Part shown: piece by piece, positions 10,526-21,529 of the stretch
How the letters are laid out: each line of letters opens with the position of its first letter
How positions within the stretch are numbered: the first letter of the stretch is position 1
Assembly (NCBI GenBank): GCA_963691705.1
Contig: OY829545.1
Location: 30,491,475-30,555,474 of the forward strand
Direction of reading: 5' to 3'
DNA from: Viola odorata
Taxonomy: Eukaryota > Streptophyta > Magnoliopsida > Malpighiales > Violaceae
Length of the DNA stretch: 64,000 nt
Translations under genes and position numbers: made by a program
Notes under the pieces: model-generated
The model's database searches: none
What the model saw: the letters and a program-made list of their open reading frames with translations, nothing else
What the model was told of the DNA's origin: nothing

Positions 10526-12468
10526 TGAAAGTTGTTGATTCCATGAATGCGAATGCAAAGTTCTCTTGTTGGTCATCCACCTTATACCCTCTTTTGATCA
10601 GTATGGCCCTGACTCTACATCTGTGGTTTGTTCTATCTTTTATTCATTTCTTCCTTTCTAAACCAGGGCCAACACTTAGAGGTGGCGGACTTGAAATTGC
10701 ATAGAGGATTTGATATTTTTGGTATAGTGGATATAGGCAGGTTTAGTGTGGAAGAAGATGGAGAACTATGGGTGCTGCTTGCATATCTTTCTTGGAATTA
10801 GCATTATAGATAGAAATTTTGCTTTTTTTTTTTTTCTTTTGTTTCTTTTTTTGCCTTTCAACTTGGTGCTTTAATCGTCGCTTCTCTTTTTGTTGTTACA
10901 TTGGCTTGGTGATTTTTTTTAGTATATTGACATCACTATATTTAGAGTTTTACTTCCTAATTATGATTTTCAAGCAAATAGAGTATCCCAAAGAAGAGGT
11001 AAGTGGTTGTTTTTGTGATTCTATGTAGCTTGTTTGATGACTGAAGATGTTATGATGAAAGGAAAATGGAAGCAAATTTGTTTTTCTTAGACTTTACTAA
11101 GATGCAACTGGTTTGATGAGCTAGACATTAAGTTCGGCAAGATACTGAATCATCAGTCCTTGAGAAAAATAATAAACGAAAACTTACGAGGTGGTGGATG
11201 GCTATGATTAACCATGGTGATGCTTTGAAACTTTGGTCTTCATTGATACCCTGTTTGTCAACCTTGCCATTCTTTTCTTTTTTCTTTCTTCAAAACTGCT
11301 GTTCATTCATTAGTTTATGTGAGGGGACTATATTCTGCATTTTTTTTTCTTCTGTCTCTGGATAAAATGTAATCTTGCTCTATTTGTTTTTGCAATTGTT
11401 CCTCCTCCTAACAGAGCAGCTTCATGTTGACTTATTTTAATGCAAAACTTATTTCATCTTTCAAGTCATTTTGGTGGTGAGGTAGCATTTTGGTATTTTC
11501 CTACCTGCTGCTGATCCTTTTCTTCATTCCTTTATTAGGTAGGATGTGGATTTGTCTTTGGTTGCACAACTTGTTGTGAATAGAATAGATTCCTCTTTTG
11601 CATTCTCATTATGTTTGAAGTTTGCATATCAAAAGATTCCTTTATTTTTAGGCAAAGCATATCTTTCCTGCTCTGCAACTAGACAGGAAAATGGCTACAA
11701 CATTCATTATAGTATGCTTTTGTGTGTTTGAGAAGATTGGGTTTCTGGTATTATTATTCCTCAGCTCCAGGGGATAACTTCTCCAGTGGTTTTGTAATTT
11801 GTGCCATATAATAATAATAATAATAATCATATGTTCTCTTAAGAATGTGTTTAGGGGTTTTTGCTAAAGATCAGTGGCAAGTTGTTGAAAGATTCCATCC
11901 ACTCCCATCTTCTCTGTCAGCAAAAGAAATAAAGAAATTCAGACTTTTTGTTATTCCTAGGAAACTCAAAACCCCATGACAGGAATTCTGCACCACAAAT
12001 TCAGTGCTAAAGCAGTAAAACTGTCCGTGACGTTTACTGTTTAGTGCTTACTAGTGAAAGACCAAACAAAAGCAAAGGGTATGTGTGGTAAACATGTTTG
12101 TATTCTAATGAATTTACAATTTTGCGATATCATTAAAACTTTATCCGAGAACAACAACAACATGTTCTTTTTTTCGCCGACATATATGAAGTGAAACTCA
12201 GGTAATTTAAATCATGCTATTAATATACATGAATTAGATAGTTGACAATGTTTGATTGAAAGGGACAATCTAATGCCTCAGCTTCATATATTTTATAGCG
12301 TGGATATGCACTTTAGTCAAGAGAACAATTTTCAATTTTTCCAGTTGTGAGTTTAAATAATCTCTCCTTTCCTTTTTGTCACCTTCCCTGCACCTTCCTA
12401 TGATGGGTGACCATGTGTTACGTTATTCTAGGTCAAATGCATTAAATCGCACCTTAGGAGCATGAAAT
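10526..12468. other. 3' flank of the BTB gene; no second gene seen
   Basis: The first few hundred bases are T-rich and probably contain the 3' UTR. Short frames at 10819 and 11546 show no motif. A (TAA)n microsatellite is at about 11808-11827. Nothing else is recognised before the tRNA. Confidence 0.5.
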
Positions 12469-12541
12469 GGGGATGTAGCTCAGATGGTAGAGCGCTCGCT
12501 TAGCATGCGAGAGGTACGGGGATCGATACCCTGCATCTCCA
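12469..12541 (+). tRNA. tRNA-Ala (anticodon AGC)
   Basis: The 73 nt fold as a complete tRNA: acceptor stem GGGGATG with CATCTCC, D arm GCTC/GAGC, anticodon stem CTCGC/GCGAG around loop TTAGCAT with AGC at 12502-12504, and T arm CGGGG/CCCTG around ATCGATA with one G-T pair. The A and B box promoters lie inside (TAGCTCAGATGG and GGGATCGATACCC). The discriminator is A and CCA is not encoded, as expected for a eukaryotic gene. A short T run follows at 12544-12547. No intron. Confidence 0.95.
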
Positions 12542-12611
12542 TATTTTGATTCTTTCATTTTGTTTTCTTCTCTCACCCAATTTGCATCTCTGGCTTCGAG
12601 TAAAGGCAAAA

Positions 12612-13198
12612 AAGCATATCCTTTTGAGGATTTTCTTTGTATTGTGGGAGAAGACTCCATGTATATTACTCCCTCCTCCGTCTTCTAAAGATGTCATTTT
12701 CCTACGGATTCTTACTGTTTATAATAATTTTTATTTTATTTGTTTTATTCTATATTTTTTTGTCTTTTTGGTTCCATATTTTTTGTACTATTGAAGGATG
12801 GGTTGACTAGTTATTAAACAAAAAAATCAAAGTTCGATTTAAAATAAAAAAATAAAAAAAAAAAGAGAAAGGAAGGACATTACCTGCTCCCTCTGTTCCA
12901 AAACGACATGTTTTGGAAGACAGAGAGAGTATGATATTGATATTATATGATATCTTAAAACACCGGAGAGTCATTTTTTAGCATTTGAACCTTATGAATG
13001 GAGAAAACCATCACGAGAATCACTTTCTTTTAGCATATCCTCTTGAGGATTTTCTTTGTATTTATGTGGGAGAAAACTCCATGTATATTATGATATTGAT
13101 ATTATATGATATCTTAAAATATCACGAGAGTCATTTTTTTGCATTTGAGCCTTATGAATGGAGAAAACTATCACGAGAGAATCATTTTCTTTTGGGAG
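12612..13198. repeat. Local tandem duplication interrupted by a MITE
   Basis: The block AGCATATCCTTTTGAGGATT with its downstream CTCCATGTATAT occurs at 12612-12666 and again at 13032-13088. The block TATGATATTGATATTATATG followed by a TTATGAATGGAGAAAAC region occurs at 12930-13031 and again at 13089-13198. So the unit of about 160 bp is present in two to three partial copies, and the MITE at 12669-12929 sits in the first. Confidence 0.8.
12669..12929. mobile_element. Stowaway-like MITE with preserved empty site nearby
   Basis: The left end is CTCCCTCCTCCGTCTTCTAA and the right end, inverted, CTCTCTCTGTCTTCCAAAAC, with TA on each side (12667-12668, 12930-12931). The neighbouring duplicate at 13080-13110 reads ATGTATATTATGATATTG, the exact pre-insertion sequence with a single TA. 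That proves both boundaries and the TA duplication. It has no coding capacity. A second small palindrome lies just inside the right end. Confidence 0.88.
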
Positions 13199-14589
13199 AC
13201 TGACAATGTTTGAACGAGATTAATTTTAATCTGAAATAAAAAAAAAGTATTACCCTGACTCACGTTCGAACTTTATAAATCGAAAAAACGATAAAAAGTG
13301 AGTCATCTTTTAAAGCCTGATAATAATCAAACTAGATTAATTTTAGTTTTAAAAAAAAGGTATTGCCCTGATTTATACGGTAGTAAGAAATAAGCAATGA
13401 GAAAATCTTTGGCAATTTGGGTTTTAAATTAGTACTATTGTCTACAGTACCCGTTTTGTTTGATTATTCAAATTTCAAAGGTGATTAGTGATTACTTTTA
13501 TCTTTTGACATTTTTCAACATGACAATGAAATTGAAAGGGGAAAAAATAAAATACTATCCAGCATCCATCTATGAAAGTCAAGATGTAAAAACGAAGCTT
13601 TGTTATACAAAATTAAAACGAGAAAATAAGAGTACAAAATCCAACTTTTTTCATATTGATATAATTTTAATACTTAAATAGGATTAATGTAATAAATTTC
13701 TATATATAAAGATGAGAAAATAACAATTTACGATGTAACAATCACCCTAAATATAAATATTAAATACAAACTTCATATATATCTTTTTATTTAAAAAATA
13801 ATAATTAAGAAAAAATCAATACCATTTGTGCCAAATGTTACATTTCGATATTAGACAGATCAAACATTATATATTTTTGGTCAATATATATGCAAAGCAC
13901 ACTCACGATCAATATAAACTATGTTGTGTTTGGTCAATATATTTTTGAGTAAACTATGGACTTTTTAAAATCTTTCAGTTCCATCTAATAGTTTTAAACT
14001 TATAATATAAATTTATAATTTATTAAAAGTTACAATTTAAACCTTTTAATTAAAAAATAACAAAAATAGTAAAAGATGTAAAAAATTGATAGAAAAATAT
14101 AACAAATATAGCAAACTATATGTTACATTTCTCTTAAATTTACATATTTTCTTGCAACCTCTTACCATTTTTCTGAATTTTATACCGATTAGAAAGATCA
14201 AAATTGTAATTTTTGGGAGGCTATATGGTTGCTACTGGGGACGTAATGTAAGATTTTATAAAATTTAGAGTTTTTTTTATATAATTTACTATATACTTTT
14301 TAATGTGAAAATGCTAGAAATAAAAGTTAATGGAAATAGTTGTGATGAGAGTGGGGTTATATATAAAAATTATAATATAATTAAAGAAATATGATTATCA
14401 ATTTGTTGAATTAATTAAATTTATAATGAAAAATAGGTTTAAGAGTTTTTTGTTCAGAGTAACATTTTCACAATAATTTCTTTAATTTTATAAATGATTT
14501 GTAAGAACTTTTTTAAAAATCCTAAAGTTTTGCTAGTTAATTATATGGTTGTTAATTATTCTAGTGTGCTCAGGTGTATGGTTTCAAAT
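13199..14589. other. AT-rich intergenic DNA
   Basis: No gene is recognised. Two worn copies of a short block (GATTAATTTTA followed by a purine run and GTATTACCCTGA or GTATTGCCCTGA) occur at about 13220-13260 and 13340-13375. The rest is AT-rich without structure I can name. Confidence 0.45.
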
Positions 14590-15405
14590 CGCAGAAATGG
14601 GTAACGTAACGGAAATTGTAATGTAACGGAAATCACAAAAAATAACGACATAAGGTAATAGTCGTGCGCGGTCATCGCGGCTACAATTGATCTGTAAATA
14701 CTAAAAAAAGTTCAGTAGTTTAAAAAATTATTTATATTTTTCTATCAAATAAACATATCTATTAAATTTATCAATGAATAACAAAACATACAAACTTCAA
14801 CCTGAAATTCTAAAAAATATTGTTGATTTTTACATATAGGTCTTTAATCTTGAAAAGTCAAAATATTAAAAATCACACACATATATCAAATTATCAATAC
14901 ACTAATATATAATTCACTTTCAAAATAAATTAATATTTATAATGATCATAGTAATAATTATTAGTATTTCCTCTATTATCTCCACTTCTTTTTAATAGTT
15001 ATGGTTGTTGTGTTAGTACTAGGTGAAGATAATTAATAAAAAAAGTAAGTGGATCCATAAAAAGAGCGTGCATGTTGAAATTTTGAATACATTGGGTTAA
15101 GAATATAAAAATAAAGAAAACTCAAATAACTATCAAAACCTTAATTGTCTTGTCTAATTCATGACCAATTCATACCCATAACGAAAATATCAAAGCTTAT
15201 AAGTTAAGCTAAGTGTTAAAAATAAAAAAATGTGGGCTAAAAAATATGAGTTTTTATTAGGTCAATTATAACGGGAAAATAACGACAAAAATAATAAAAA
15301 ATAATAATATAACGATGATATTGTGTAAAATAGGGTCCGCATGTTATATAACGGAAATAACAGTAACAAAAGGCCAAAATTTCGTTATGTAACATAACGG
15401 GCAAT
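14590..15405. other. Possible non-autonomous DNA transposon with GTAACG-rich ends
   Basis: The left part (GGGTAACGTAACGGAAATTG) and the right part (ATAACGGAAATAACAGTAAC, then CGTTATGTAACATAACGGG) are both rich in TAACG motifs and enclose AT-rich non-coding DNA. A clear terminal inverted repeat and target duplication could not be matched, so this is only a candidate. Confidence 0.25.
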
Positions 15406-15573
15406 GTTTAAAGCCATGGGTGTATCCGTCCATCTATAGTTGGGGCCTATTTGGCAATAGGGATGACAGTGGATTGGATAATAATGGATATCTATACCAA
15501 CCATATCTATTAATTATCCATTTATAGTATCCATTGGTAAATGGAATGAATATCAATATGAATATTTATTATC

Positions 15574-15576
<3 letters not shown>

Positions 15577-15626
<50 letters not shown>
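15577..15626. repeat. (TA)n microsatellite inside a palindrome
   Basis: About 25 TA units bounded by ATCCAC on the left and GTGGAT on the right, so the whole is a perfect palindrome of about 62 bp that could extrude as a cruciform. It lies in the subterminal region of the hAT element. Confidence 0.95.
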
Positions 15627-15629
<3 letters not shown>

Positions 15630-15740
15630 GATATTATGCTCTAAACTGAAATATATAATACATAGTCTTGCTAAAAGAATTAAAAAAATTTAAAAATAAC
15701 AATTGTATAATAATTAGCAAACTAGCCAAACGACATAGTT

Positions 15741-16064
15741 TTGCTAAAAGTGACAATCCTCCCAACCTTACATACATTCTATTGTCCCAAACCAGCAACA
15801 ACCAATATCAATCCGTTCCCTTCCCGAAAATTCAAACCCATCAATCCCACATCATTGGCAGCCACCACGCTGCCCCTCATCATTGGCGACATGACCGAGG
15901 TAATCGCTAGTCACCCCGTCCCCTTCATTGGCCAAAAAACTTCCTTCTCCTCAACGGAAAAATTCCAATCTAACGCCATCACTCCTCATTGTGCTGGCGT
16001 TCTTGAGGTGCCATATTCTATCTTTTCTTTGCTGGTTATGCTTTTTTTATTTTTGTTAATGTGA
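15741..16064 (+). other. Open frame inside the hAT element, unrecognised
   Basis: A 107-codon frame, rich in Pro, Thr and Ser, ends with a hydrophobic run (FSLLVMLFLFLLM) that is probably non-coding T-rich DNA. A possible donor GAG/GTAATC at about 15898 and another GAG/GTGCCA at about 16007 would be compatible with an exon captured by the element, spliced to the piece at 29506. No family is recognised. Confidence 0.2.
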
Positions 16065-16559
16065 ATGCTGATTTGTTTATTATGAAAATAAGTTTGGCGA
16101 AAGAAATAAAAATTGATAATGGCACAATGAACTTTTCCTCTTGTGTAACTTTTTTTGGTTATTTTTTGCATAATTGCTAAGATTTTTTATCGATGAAATA
16201 AGTATGGTGAAAGAAATAGAAAGTTCATCTGAGAACCTTTTTCTCTTGCGCGATTTTCACTGATTTGGTCCAATTCATGATGCATTCACGTTCTTGGTCT
16301 TATCTTGTTACCTACTGTATTGAAATTTATTTCTATTAAAGGTTGTTTAAGAATTGTATTCATTTTTATCTAATTCATCTGTATGTGTAGTACCTTATAT
16401 TTGGAGTGTTGCTAGAATTTATGTATGATTTCTATTGACATTGTGCCTTTAGATTGCTAAAATTCTAATCTCTCTTCTGTGGTTTGGACTTTACGCAAAG
16501 CAATTGATGGTAATTTAATTAATGTGTTAAATTTTGTTGATTTTATATTCTCATCTAAT

Positions 16560-18498
16560 TGTTGATACCCGAATTTTGACGCTATTTTTAACTAATTTTA
16601 GCATTTATGTTATTTACTTAATTTACTGTCCTTTTTAGTTAATTTACTATTGCTAGCATTTCTAAATTTTTCCATTGCATTTTAGCATCATCGTTAGCAT
16701 CGTCAGCTTTCGAAATCGAGTTTTTGATTTTCTCGGCATGTATTTTCATTATTATTATCATTATTATTTTTAACCTTAAAAACCACATTTTTGGCTATCC
16801 GGCAGTCATTTGCTAGTTTTTCCTTCGTTTTAGGCCATCACATGAATTTTAGGATTTTTAATGTTTTAGCACATTTTTAGTATTTTTATTATTTTATTAT
16901 TATTTTCATTCGAGCTGTTATTGGACCTGAGTAAGTCCGCTCGGACAATAGCCTGACTTTAAAATGTTTTCCATCAACTAGTTGCTAGATTTTTTTTCTG
17001 GTCGCAACGGTCTACAGCGATTCGTGTAATTTTCGGCGTAACGTTATTATTTTTCCGTTCAAACGTTTCACGTTTTTGAACGCGAAAATAAACACGTTAC
17101 ACGAGAAATTCTCGTCATTCGCTGTAGACGGTTAAACCTGTCATATTTTTCTCTACGCGCCAGTACCTTCGGCTCGAAAATTCGGAACGTTTGCACGCGG
17201 GAACCAACTCGAGGCCATTTAAATCAGATAAAAGGCCATTTGATCATGGCCATTGATCTGGTCAACCAAGGAAAGTCAACCAGATCAATGGCCCTTGAAT
17301 TAATGTGCATAATGCACATGCACAGTGCACACACGAGCAAGGCCACGAAGTCCTCGCCCGAGCCACCTGCTCCCTAGCTCCCTATCCCTCCGCCATCATC
17401 ACGGCTCCCCTAGCCCAGCCAGCACACGCTCCCGGCCACCACGCGCAGCTCCTTCGTCTGGCCATCCACGTGACCTTTGGCTATAAATAGCCACTACCCT
17501 TCAACGCGCAAGAGGTCCGAATTTTGGCAAGAAAAACAGCTCTGCTCTCTCCCCATTTTTTCGGTCCAATTCCTGCACTCCTGAACCCCATTCACTCACC
17601 CTCACTCTCATTCATCGCCGTCGTCCGCCGGCAGCACCACCGCTGTTAATTTCAAGTTTCGCTCGAAAGTACGCCTTTCGAGTCCTTTTTATTTATTCAA
17701 CGCTTTTCGCAAATATCAATCGTATGCATGATATATAGAACTGCTAGAATTAAAATCAACCCACATGAACAACGTGTTTAAAGAGTTGCTTAAAATGCCA
17801 TGTTTATATGATTTTAAATTCTCGCTTACATTGACTACATGTACATGGGGACTTTCGATCCCACATCAGTTTTCCACTTTAAAATCAATCATTTAAATTT
17901 GTACTCTGTTAGCAATCCATGTTAGGATCACATAGTAATTAATTTAATCATGCATGGCCCGATGATGAAAAAAAGAGGGCGCTCAGTTAGTCTTACGGAA
18001 AATTCAGTCCCATTACGTCACCGTCAGGAATAATCAATCGATCTTGATAAACGGTAACCCCGTCCGAAAGATCTTTTTATTATTCCTGAACGGTCACGAT
18101 CATAGAAAAGGCTAAAGTGAAGATTCCTCTGAGGGCCCCCTTTTTCAAAACGCATTTTATCAAACCCCTTTTTCAAAACGCATTTTATCAAACACCTTTT
18201 TAAACACCTCTCTCATCAACCGGTAACCGTTTTCGGATATGACTCGTGTGCCTAACACCTTCCCGAGAGCATAATACGACCCCGAACCTTTGTCTGGGGT
18301 CCAGACCCCTTTTTTGTGCCTTTAGTTTTTTTTACTTATTATATTTCCTATGCCATGACGATTAGGGTTCCCTAAGCCTAGCAACCAAATTAGGGTGGCG
18401 ACTTCATTGCATGCTGCTAGGCGTCCTTTTACGCCGAGCATCTGAAGGTCTCAAATTTCGTTGCACACTCGCGAATTTTTAATTTTCGGGGCGCGACA
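16560..18498 (+). repeat. 5' LTR of element A
   Basis: 1,939 bp, TG...CA ends. It contains a 15-bp perfect inverted repeat (17248-17262 with 17279-17293), a longer nested inverted repeat (about 17006-17130, outer arms GTCTACAGCGA/TCGCTGTAGAC), a TATA box, and a T-rich transcription-end-like zone. The terminal part with CCTAAGCCTAGCAACCAAAT is shared with element B and in weaker form with the LTR at 40516-42498. Confidence 0.93.
17481..17490 (+). promoter_or_regulatory. TATA box of the 5' LTR, element A
   Basis: CTATAAATAG in the context CTTTGGCTATAAATAGCC, followed about 30 bases later by the likely start of R. The same box occurs in the 3' LTR at 28459-28468, and as GCCTATAAATAGCC in both LTRs of element B. 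Confidence 0.75.
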
Positions 18499-18501
18499 GT
18501 T

Positions 18502-18519
18502 TGGCGACTTCACTGGGGA
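18502..18519 (+). other. Primer-binding site of element A (tRNA-Arg-like)
   Basis: TGGCGACTTCACTGGGGA starts three bases after the LTR end. It is complementary to a tRNA 3' end finishing GAAGTCGCCA, which fits a plant tRNA-Arg, the primer reported for Ogre elements. The tRNA identity is from memory of the family, not a search. Confidence 0.8.
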
Positions 18520-18701
18520 AGTTAGGGTCGGAGCCGGTTTTATCTTTTTAGAGAGGTGTTTTGTTTGTTTATTTATTTGCTTTGATCAATTGCTGGTCTG
18601 TTCATTTATTTGCTTTATTAATTGTCATATGCATTTCATAGCGCCCTACACCCAGGGGACAATTACCAAAATAGGAGGGTAGTAGTGACGCCCTAGGACA
18701 C

Positions 18702-18941
18702 ATGTCCTGGGTAGTGTTCACCAATCCCAACTCGGATGAACCCCTAAAACCAGTCGAAAGGTTATACGATTTCGCAAGAAATCGGGAGACCGGACGACAC
18801 TTTAGGGACCTTTTCATGGTATCATTCGGGAACCATTCAAGCCAGTTAGAGGTGTCGGAATCAGAGCCCCAACACGTGCATCATGATTATACCTGTTTGT
18901 CGTGGCATATTGACGTGATTTTTCTGTTATACGAACTGTAA
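18702..18941 (+). CDS. Short leader ORF conserved in elements A and B
   Basis: 79 codons starting MSWVVFTNPNSDEPLKPVE. The same frame in element B (54981-55343) keeps most residues, and several differences are conservative. It lies between the PBS and ORF1 and could be a translated upstream ORF, or a first coding exon that splices to ORF1 through the acceptor-like tract ending at 18996. No domain is recognised. Confidence 0.35.
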   Translation: MSWVVFTNPNSDEPLKPVERLYDFARNRETGRHFRDLFMVSFGNHSSQLEVSESEPQHVHHDYTCLSWHIDVIFLLYEL

Positions 18942-18994
18942 ATTTTCTGACACGTGCAGGTTACTTTGCATTTAAAATTTTATTTTTGTCCCAT

Positions 18995-18996
18995 AG
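18995..18996 (+). promoter_or_regulatory. Splice-acceptor-like site before ORF1
   Basis: TTTTATTTTTGTCCCATAG precedes the ORF1 ATG by 21 bases. Element B has the same tract with CCCACAG at 55289-55293. Retention of the pyrimidine tract and AG suggests use, but no donor has been established. Confidence 0.35.
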
Positions 18997-19017
18997 GACC
19001 CATTTTGCTCATTCGAC

Positions 19018-20739
19018 ATGTCGGCACCTACACTACTTTCATTTAATATTTTCGGGGGACGAAGTTTCGACGATCAGGCCGCACAAGGAGATCTGTTGGA
19101 ACGTGGGTTCGCCCCTGACATCACCACCAAGATCAAAGTAGAAGTTGTGGACTTTGACTTAACTAGGATTCGGATGTTGAGAAATGAGCTGACTGAAGAC
19201 GAAGAGGCACAGTTTGAGGGTATTTATGGAAAGCTACTGACCCTAGTTGACGTAAAGACTGATTGGGGTTGCATCCGGACAACCCTAAAATTCTGGGATC
19301 CCTATTATCGGTGCTTCTCTTTCGACAAAGAGGTAGACTTGACTCCTACGCTAGAGGAGTACTCAGCTCTGATGTGGTTCACCTCTCCTATATCGGCCAT
19401 ATACCAGAATGTTCGACTCGACTCCTCGAGTGTCAAAATAAGGCTCGATAAGCTGTTAGGAATCACTACTCGTGTCAGAGAAGGTGACTACTTCTGGTGC
19501 TGGTCAGATATTGAAGCACGCTTTCGATTGTCCAACGGAAAGAAACGCTTAAGGATTCTGGCTTTCGCCATTGTAGGATTTGTCCTCTTTCCAAAAATGA
19601 GGAATGCCATCGACTCTGCAGTAGCCAACATCTTTTATGAGATGGAAACAAATGCCATCAATCCTACAACAGCCATTCTGGCCGAGACTTTTCGCTCCTT
19701 GGACTCTTGTCGAAGAAAAGGGAAAGGGAGACTTACTTGTCGCACCCAGTTGTTGACAGTATGGTTGGTCAGCCACTTCAAGCAGATTCCTGATCAGACC
19801 ATTTTCTTCGCAAGCTACATAAGGTCATGCTCTCTACTCAGGGTTATCAACGCAATGACCACGGATAAATGGGAGATGGAAAATAAGGATGTCTGGATCG
19901 ACCGATTCATAAACCTCTCAGAAGAAGACTTCAGTTGGCACGCCAAATGGCTGCAGACTTCCAATCCCATCGTCTGCTGCAGACACTTACCTTGGGTTCC
20001 TTTGATTGGAGCATGGGGATGCACTCACTATTGCCCTGCCCTCGTCCTCAGACAGTTCTGCATCACGCAAATAATTCCCGTGACGTTCGGCATGACAAGG
20101 CCAGACCTGCCACATGCTGGAGAAAATCAGAACATTCAGTTGTACGCCCAAGACTGGGCCCACCCTTTTTGCCTCAAAGGACACGGCATTCCTGCAACCA
20201 CAATACCAGAATATCCGCAGTGGAGGTCAAGACGAGTTAACGACAATGTCTTACCTCGCCCTGAAAATTAAAAACTGATGGAAGAAGAAGGGGAATCGCA
20301 AGTGAGCAAAGGAATGGATGTCATGGCTTACGCTCAAGTGGTAGAACAGATGCGAGCAGCACAAGAAGAACGAGATCTGATGGTAGAGGAAAGGGATATG
20401 GCCCAAGCTCGTCAATGTGGCTTAGAGGTCCAGATGAATGAACTAGACAGGCAGCACAAGGATTTCATCCGCGTACAAGCAGTACAAAAGAAGGTGGCCC
20501 TCAGGGCCTTTAAGGAACGCTTGAGCAGTGAAACCCACAAAAGAGAAGCATCAAGTGCCATAATCGAAGACAGGGATTCAATGATAAGGGTTTTGACTAC
20601 TCGCGCAGACTTGGGAGAAAGGAAAAACCAAGTACTGCAAAGCCGAATTACCGCCTTAGAGGCTGAGTTAGAAATGAAAAAAGGGGAGTTGGCTACGATG
20701 GAGTACCTTTGGCAACAAGATTCTAACGTCCAGGAATGA
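19018..20739 (+). pseudogene. Ogre ORF1: DUF7745-like domain plus coiled coil, with an in-frame stop
   Basis: ORF1 is the extra protein encoded before gag in Ogre-type elements; its role is unknown. The first part (417 codons, 19018-20271) resembles the plant family annotated DUF7745, with LTPTLEEYSALM, WCWSDIEARF and LLTVWLVSHF as landmarks. A TAA at 20269-20271 interrupts it. Two codons later the same frame resumes with MEEEGESQVSKGMD and runs 153 codons as a coiled coil rich in Glu, Arg and Leu to the TGA at 20737-20739. Read as one, the protein would be about 575 residues. The stop may be a recent nonsense mutation or a readthrough site. Element B retains only the first 21 and last 34 codons. 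Confidence 0.75.
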
Positions 20740-21466
20740 GACCTTCAGGGAATGGCTCGGATATCGGCAAATCTTTTCCTTTTAGCTAGGACCCCTGATT
20801 TCATCTATCTTAGCCGTTTTTGATGAATTTAGGAAGTTGGCAAGTTTACCATATTTTGTAAACGATTTTTAATAAAGTCGTACTCTTTCGGATATTTATT
20901 AAATCGCCTCATCTTTTCCATATCAACTATCCCTCCAATACAAACCCAAGAAAAAAAAAAAAACATCGCAGAACAAACAGAGAAAATCCCTTTGGGATAA
21001 AACACAATTGTCTCACCGAAATTCTGAAAAAATCAGAACAAGTATTCAAAACATCCGAGTATCGCTCACTCATAGCCATGTCTTCCTAGTTTATCACAAA
21101 AAAACTCCAAGTTCATAAAAATTGTTGTCGCTCCCCTCGGTTGAGTTTACCAGGCATCAGGCATTACATCGTCAAAAGTATAGCGTAAAAGAGATCTTCC
21201 TAGCATGGCGGCATTGGTTGCCCCTGCTGGTTTGGGTTTCACCGTTAGCATCGCAGATTTGCTTCATATCGTTGGAATGTATAGAGGCTTCCTTCGTATC
21301 TTGTCAACTACTGGGATTCGTCGCCTCTCCGACCACCCTGAAAATATCAAGTGAAAGTGTGGCCGGAAAATGAATGAGCAACGTGGAAGCCTCGGGATTG
21401 CATATCACTTGTATATCCTCACTTATATTTACTCTTTTCTGTGTTTTCCCCTTTTGTAGGTTCACG
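20740..21466 (+). other. Spacer between ORF1 and gag, conserved in element B
   Basis: It includes the conserved block AATAAAGTCGTACTCTTTC and further blocks shared with element B (55483-56172). It ends in a pyrimidine-rich tract (TGTGTTTTCCCCTTTTGTAG, AG at 21458-21459) that looks like a splice acceptor immediately before the ancestral gag start. The 83-codon frame at 21122-21373 is disrupted in B and is not called as a gene. Confidence 0.6.
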
Positions 21467-21529
21467 ATAGCTCCTCGGAAGCAAGCTACTCCGCACAGGC
21501 TCCCCCTAACTAGACTTCAAAAATGAAAA

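Noticed and set aside
13460..13681. 73-codon frame in AT-rich DNA
   Set aside because: Composition matches neighbouring non-coding DNA, no motif, and no splice context.
17305..17490. 61-codon frame present in both LTRs of element A
   Set aside because: It lies in the promoter part of the LTR, upstream of the TATA box, and is conserved only because the LTRs are young copies of each other.
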